Below are positions 59,513-64,000 of a DNA stretch of 64,000 nucleotides, in pieces. Numbering within the stretch: the first letter of the stretch is position 1; every line of letters begins with the position of its first letter. The stretch covers positions 7,517,314 through 7,581,313 of the forward strand of contig NW_003101682.1 in NCBI RefSeq assembly GCF_000003855.2. The letters run 5' to 3'. The translations under genes were made by a program, and so were the position numbers. This DNA comes from Blastomyces gilchristii SLH14081 (lineage: Eukaryota; Ascomycota; Eurotiomycetes; Onygenales; Ajellomycetaceae). Under the pieces are notes generated by a model that saw only the letters and a program-made list of their open reading frames with translations, made no database searches and was not told where the DNA came from.

Positions 59513-60290
59513 ACTTCAGTAGTGAAACTACAATAATAGATCAGAGTTATTCACACAGTCTCTATATACTGTAATATTGAGAAAGATCTCATCTGCTGTT
59601 AATATAACTGTGACTTCAGTCTCAAGTCAATCACAGTGAAACTGATTACTTATAAGACAGAAGTAATTAGCTAATTATTATCAGACATACTTCTGAAGTC
59701 AGCTGCTTGAGCAGTTCAGATGAAACTCTGACTCAAAATATACTTTATCTATCTATAGAATACAAATCTTATACTGTTGAATCAGGTCTATTCATTCAGT
59801 GAATCAGAAGATCTTATTAAACATTTTCAGAGATAGTATCTGAATAAGTTTCAGTCACTGAATTATAATATATGCAATGTGAGACTTGCAACTCTGAAAG
59901 AGCTTCTAGTTCATGCAGAAACTGTATATGAAACTGTTTTATATTCACTCAAGTACAGAATGCTTACATAATCCAGTGAATTCAGTGCTCTGACTGACTG
60001 TCTGTTACTGAGCTCTTCATCTTGGTCCCTGCATGGCAACCAGTGCAAGAAGTTCTATCATCAAGGTGAGAGTTTCATGTGTGTCTGGAAGCCCCCACTC
60101 ATCTCATACATCATTTGTAATTCCTCACATCCCCACCTGTCTTTTCATTTCTCTTTCACATTTAATTAAGGATAAACTATTGTCATTGTACAACCCTTTT
60201 TGGCTTCAGCATAAGCAGTTATATACTGTTTCTTTGCTTCATCTTCACAGCAATACTCACTGATCGGCATATGCTCTATTTAAATATAAT

Positions 60291-60757
60291 TGTTTTTCAT
60301 TGCTAGATTATTTTTATTGTTCAGCTCATTCAAAGATGTATTCAAATTTCTATCTGCTAATACCGTTGCAATTGCAACAACATAAAAATTACCTGCGCCG
60401 TAAGGTCTAATTCAGATTCGAGTGAGGAGATTTTGACGTTCAGGGGAAGATCTAACTCTATTGACCATGTGATATCATCGAAAACTCAACATCATCTTCT
60501 AGGATATTGGGTAATTAGGGCCAGGCTAGGGGTCTCTCCGCTGCCAGAAGATTACATGTCGCCTCAGAGGCGTTGTCGTCGCACGAAGGGAAAACTGAGC
60601 GGCAAAAGGAGGTAGGGACCGATGGGTCCATGTAGAGATCCTGCAGAACTCGCAGTCCGTGCCAGCGACAAGCAATCCAACATATAAACCCACCCGTCAA
60701 AAAGTCCACGGAGACTTCGCATAATGTCGATAACATCCCAACTTGTCTAGCGACCCC
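60291..60757. other. Low-copy GC-normal DNA, no convincing gene
   Basis: Short overlapping open frames on both strands (such as 60433-60615 on + and 60838-60515 on -) have no recognisable domain. CpG is normal, so the DNA has escaped repeat mutation. There is some similarity to the DNA upstream of the 62938-63063 segment. Confidence 0.45.
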
Positions 60758-61053
60758 GATCGGTTTGTTGCCATTCCACCCTTCAACGAAATATAAAAAT
60801 GGTCCCAACGGTTTACGAAGTGCATGCCAAGATGACATTGGACGATTTGCAGGGGCATAGAGGTTTGGAGCTGCTGGCAGTTCCAGACAGACTCGGCGAT
60901 TCTATCAAGCCTGTAGTTCGGTATCATATTGCATCAAATCGTGCCGCAACCGCCATGTATACCCCTGGGGGTCCCTATCACAGAGAAGGGGAAGGGGAAA
61001 GGATCGCCACGGTGCCCAATGGTGGGCAAGGCATAGGAGTTATTCTTGTCTAG
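60758..61053 (+). pseudogene. Unknown ORF, homologous to the gene at 62782-63075, frame-broken
   Basis: 60758-60882 aligns with 62938-63063 at roughly 70 percent by eye. Both encode a Q/R-F-V-A-I-P start and then V-Y/N-V-x-A-x-(I/M)-x-L-(N/D)-D-L-Q. Here one base is missing near 60777 relative to the other copy, so the open frame restarts at ATG 60799 and runs to 61053 (85 codons) with a Gly-rich end. No family recognised. It is GC-normal and not damaged by C-to-T decay. It may be an old pseudogene or a divergent paralogue. Confidence 0.45.
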
Positions 61054-61242
61054 GTCGGCCCATCGAAATCCCTGCAGTCACCTCGGAAGGCAGTTCCGGC
61101 TGCGGATGGCGCAGTACTGCGAAGTGAGTGAGCTTTGATGTGGGTATTTAAATAGGCGTGCTCTCCCCCTTCGATTCTTTTCCTTCTTCTTCCTTACTTT
61201 CTCACCGACTCCTCCAGAGTAATTTCCTTCCCCTCTGACGGT
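61054..61242 (+). promoter_or_regulatory. Probable promoter of the gene at 61243
   Basis: A TATA-like gggtatttaaatagg at about 61141-61155 lies about 90 bp before the ATG and is followed by a pyrimidine-rich stretch (ctccccc...cttcttcttcc), as is common at fungal transcription starts. Confidence 0.5.
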
Positions 61243-62050
61243 ATGGCCACCACCTGCAGCAAAACCAATGCTCGTAATATCAACCTGCGTTCATCAAGAA
61301 GGGTGGCTCATCCAACCCTGAGCCATCCGCGTCGACCCCCTGCATCACCCTGTCCCCGTCGTCGTCCTAATCCTATAGCTCCACAGTCCCAGCCTCATAC
61401 TGTCGAAGACCCTCACAGCCCTTCGAGTGTGGTGGTAGAAAGAGAGGTCGGATCTCATCATGATGAAGTTATGGATTTACCCCGCCAATCTGACGATGTA
61501 ACATTGGATTGAAACTCCCTAGAAAGTGTGGGTGGAAACGACGAGGGAAGTCCATACGACTCGTTGACTCGATGGAACTAACATGAAGGTAGAGGATTTT
61601 GATCACTGCCGTCGGTTGGTCCACCTCAATGGCTCGGACACTGTTTTTGACAGCGAAGCAATTTCGGCGATAAACGACATCTCTGATGATAACTGGACTT
61701 ACCATGCCCCGATTGATAGCTGATACTGCGACCGTCATGGCGAAAATGAGTATCTCTGTGCCATGGAGCCTGAAGGTGTTTGGATGTCCAAATGGAACTT
61801 TCAAGATCCGGAAGCAGCAAGATCAAAGCTGGAAGAGCTGTATAGAGATGATCAACAGAATGGACCGGCATCGTGCCTCTTGGATGTTGAATGTGATATC
61901 CCAGACCTTCTGGACCATATTTCATCTGTGACAAAAAGGGGTATTTCTGATGAGTTAGTGGTTTACTTTGTGCACTGGAGGCGTCAATGGCTGCAGTCGG
62001 AGAATGTTGGTGAAGATGGATATAGGTCGCTGAAGCAATTCTGCCTTTAA
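61243..62050 (+). CDS. Unknown protein, two probable exons, one in-frame TGA
   Basis: Exon 1 from ATG 61243 gives a basic Pro/Arg/Ser-rich N-terminus (SHPRRPPASPCPRRRPNPIA) and an acidic end. A plausible intron 61498-61594 (donor GTAACA, branch CTAAC at about 61577, acceptor TAGAG) joins it in phase to a second block, GAT at 61595 to TAA at 62050. That block is acidic and Trp-containing (EPEGVWMSKWNFQDPEAARS, LLDVECDIPDLLDHIS, VVYFVHWRRQWLQSE). The single TGA near 61712 replaces a likely Trp. Codon use and CpG are normal. I recognise no family; no membrane segment or signal peptide is evident. It may be a live gene with a sequencing error or a recently damaged one. Confidence 0.5.
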
Positions 62051-62781
62051 CCTTCGAGCTTGGATTCTCGGAAATTTCGTTTATGTTTTGTTTCCTCTTG
62101 TCTCCCCGAGGTGGCATGAAATGCATTTGTACTCTCAGGAACTGTATCTATTGACAACGCTGCTGGATAAAATGATGAATCACATGAACCACGCTCTCCG
62201 TCCGCTGCAAGTTTGATTTTTTCGCCAGGGATTTTGCGTTAACCCCTTTGGACAGTTCAGCAATCTATGAAAGTTAGCGACTTTTTAGATCCCATTTCTA
62301 AACGGATAGAGTGGAGGGAGTACTGTATGTTTTCTATCTCTTCGACGACCCACGATGTTGCTATTTTTGATTGGGAGGCAATGTTCGTGGTCGAGCTCAG
62401 TGGAATGATCGAGAACGCTTATGCTCCCTCTTTTTCCACCACACAGCGTGGGCAAACAGATCAGAAAAATGCTACTGACATCTGCCGGCGCCAAGAACCA
62501 ATTTTCTTGCGACTGCTACATCGTAAGTTGAATTACTCCGATGGCTCCATCGAGCTTCGCCCATGTCTGGGCGAGGAACACCACGTCTAAGCCGACCGAT
62601 CGGAGCAAGTTGCCCTCATCCGACTATTGGGAAGGCGATGCGTTGGGGGAGACGCTATATAAGCAGGAATACATTATCATGCCCCTTTCTCAGATGAAGA
62701 TACTGAAGCTGGTGTTTAAGTGAGATGGGGATGAGATGTACCAGATAGGAGGAAGGATAGATATACAAGAAACACAGGGAT
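62051..62781 (+). other. GC-normal intergenic DNA with a small unassigned ORF
   Basis: Contains a 107-codon frame, 62267-62590 (DFLDPISKRIEWREYCMF...), without known motifs; it may be a remnant. A TATA-like ctatataagc near 62655 lies 125 bp before the ATG at 62782. Nothing else seen. Confidence 0.4.
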
Positions 62782-63075
62782 ATGGCACACAAGAAGAGCG
62801 GTGAAAGTACTCAGATTCTGCTGATAAGGCTCAGCACCTGCTCTGCAGAAAACATTTCTCACACCTTCCTCACTCTCACAGACAACCCAATCATCATTGA
62901 TGAGTCAATGAGTCTCATCAACTTATCTTGTGGTTCTGATCAGTTTGTCGCCATTCCATCCCTTCAACAGAATATAGAGAAGGTTTCAGAAGGTTACAAT
63001 GTGTATGCTAATATAATATTGAATGATTTGCAGAAGCATGAAAGCTTGAAACTACTGATAGTTTACTACTACTGA
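62782..63075 (+). CDS. Unknown short protein (97 aa), paralogue of 60758-61053
   Basis: ATG at 62782 after a TATA-like box. The N-terminus is MAHKKSGESTQ, then a Ser/Thr-rich part, a DNPIIIDESMSL block, SDQFVAIPSLQQNIEKVSE and LNDLQKHESLKLLIVYYY. The following TGA could be a mutated Trp, because the reading continues for about 20 codons beyond. Relative to the other copy its differences are often C-to-T, so this copy is affected by repeat mutation. No recognised domain. Probably incomplete. Confidence 0.4.
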   Translation: MAHKKSGESTQILLIRLSTCSAENISHTFLTLTDNPIIIDESMSLINLSCGSDQFVAIPSLQQNIEKVSEGYNVYANIILNDLQKHESLKLLIVYYY

Positions 63076-63496
63076 AATAATGAATGTCATTAAACAAGGT
63101 CATGTGAATTATATTCAGCACTTCTGCAGAGAGATGACTCAATCTTTTCACTTCTAGTTAGTTAGCTGCTTAAATTTGTTTTATACAATAGTCAGTAAAA
63201 ATTCCTCAATTGAAGTCTTATAAACAGTCTTCTTAAAAATATATTTCTCTCTCATAGAGAGAGAAGACACTAACTGTTCTTATTTTTAATTCTTAAAAGC
63301 TTATACAGGTAGAGATTGAAAGAGACAAGTAATATCTTAAAACTAGAATAAAATTACAATCAATAATAATATTTCTACTGCTGATTAAAAATGAGAAGAA
63401 AACAGCTCTATCTAATACTAATAGCTCTTGAGAAGTTGAGAATATCAGTGATAAAACTACAATACTTTGAATAGTCATCATCAATAATAGAATGAA
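63076..63496. other. AT-rich DNA before the last MITE
   Basis: CpG- and CpC-poor sequence resembling mutated repeat, but I do not find its partner in the window. No gene seen. Confidence 0.4.
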
Positions 63497-64000
63497 TAGA
63501 CTGGCTGCCAGAATCATGAATTTCATGTTTAATCTCATTTGGTCTGATTCTATACATTTCTTGGTGTGAATGCCGCTGGGACTAGTCATTAAAAAAACAT
63601 GCAAAGTGACTATATATCAGATCTTAAAATGAAATCATGACTTGAAAAAAATGAGAAAGTGATCTCATTTGATTTCATTTAGTCTCATTCTTGATATAAA
63701 GTTACTATTTTTAGACATTCTAAGGTTTTTTTTAGACTATTTTTAATTTTTTAAAAAGTAATGCTTTTTGATAACACTTAAATAAGATTTAAAGTCATTT
63801 AAAGCAATAAAAATAATTTAAATTGAGAAGTGAAAATCATAATCTCATTTAAAAAATGTGATAAGAGTAGACAGTAAGTTTCACTGAGACAGTATAAGAC
63901 TACTATCTAATGTTAAAACTGTGTAATGAGATCAGTTGAATTGATAATAAGACTATTAAAAAATCTGATCCTGGTCTCAGACACGGTTACACGGTCAGTC
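63497..64000 (+). mobile_element. hAT-type MITE copy 5, cut by window end
   Basis: 504 bases are visible, starting TAGACTGGCTGCC and ending GGTCAGTC at the last base. Only the final TA is outside. Same order as copies 3 and 4. The flanking octamer on the left is atagaatga-like and its partner is not in the window. Confidence 0.92.

Larger units (their letters stand above)
49750..60290 (+). pseudogene. DUF3435 tyrosine recombinase (Starship captain-like), split by a LINE
   Basis: ATG at 49750 opens an acidic N-terminus (GEDEGSGPDYTDDY). A family-like block PPPEHYEAEKINLD...LQRR follows, then QSLKRFLGWACDQCDDKGRRR (50145-50205) and FWKQYSQVYKQDT, which fits DUF3435. A 68-bp intron (50326-50393) keeps phase into VIKLITDEKKLNYD and NNLAEYNHVLL. 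Further blocks include IRTAEQLYSLSILNRLNQQKLSL near 50900 and FNQTVKLYIL near 51090. Exon 2 is interrupted at 51892 by LINE-3 and resumes at 59527. A C-terminal finger-like DLIKHF...ICNVRLATLKELLVHA lies at 59808-59920. First stop: TGA at 49900 at a probable Trp site. Stops are few before 50320 and dense after. The enzyme family carries out site-specific integration. The end is uncertain: a donor aag|gtgaga at about 60064 and acceptor ttcacag near 60250 would add a short last exon. Confidence 0.8.

Noticed and set aside
59038..59574. 178-codon ORF on the + strand
   Set aside because: It runs antisense to the LINE 5' region, through the tandem repeat and across the target duplication into another gene. 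Composition and context do not support a protein.
60515..60927. Two minus-strand open frames of about 100 codons
   Set aside because: They overlap each other and the + strand segment that has a homologue at 62938-63063, so they are likely shadows in GC-normal DNA.
1..64000. TGA read as Trp, a changed genetic code
   Set aside because: TGA sits at expected Trp sites in many relics, but TAA and TAG also replace Gln, and copy-to-copy comparisons show TGG still present in less mutated copies. C-to-T decay explains it without recoding.

Overview
The window looks like a repeat island of a filamentous ascomycete (Pezizomycotina). I infer this from a dense nest of fungal retroelements, a DUF3435-type recombinase gene, short GT-AG introns, and strong repeat-induced C-to-T decay. 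Almost every repeat is AT-rich and full of TGA/TAA stops. A small GC-normal, CpG-containing island remains at about 49.25-50.3 kb, 58.8-59.5 kb and 60.0-63.0 kb. Two assembly gaps (N runs) are present. No intact transposon protein remains.

Layout, oldest host first. A Ty1/copia pol relic on the + strand is the base layer. Its reverse transcriptase/RNase H reading can be followed through four pieces (375-708, 1214-1370, 20302-20500, 47954-48920) separated by insertions. A LINE 3' end (1-374) abuts it, a 505-bp hAT-type MITE splits it at 709-1213, and a composite hAT locus (1371-20301) with a perfect 8-bp target duplication interrupts it. The hAT locus is two copies of one ~5.9-kb transposon, one inserted inside the other and then rearranged. 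One arm also carries a complete Ty3/gypsy chromovirus (GypA-1, 9979-17206). A second GypA copy (GypA-2, 20501-47953) sits in the copia RT and is itself hit by two truncated LINEs, a solo LTR, two tRNA-derived SINEs, a second gypsy family (GypB, 41836-47541) and a third (GypC, 28367-38283). GypC contains three hAT MITEs, so nesting is four layers deep.

Right of the copia relic is a degenerate DUF3435 tyrosine-recombinase gene of the family that includes Starship 'captains' (49750 to about 60290), with a recognisable 68-bp intron. It is split by a nearly complete LINE (51893-59512, minus strand; ORF1 with zinc knuckles, ORF2 with endonuclease, RT, RNase H and a C-terminal zinc knuckle) carrying a tandem-repeat 5' region. 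From 60.3 to 63.1 kb lie a few low-copy, mostly unmutated open frames of unknown function, including a diverged duplicated segment. Another hAT MITE closes the window.

The elements share machinery. The MITEs have the ends of the large hAT element. The SINE has a 3' stem-loop and TAA-repeat tail matching those of the LINE. Insertion order can be read from target-site duplications. All coordinates come from reading the sequence by eye; domain names are by motif recognition, without database searches.
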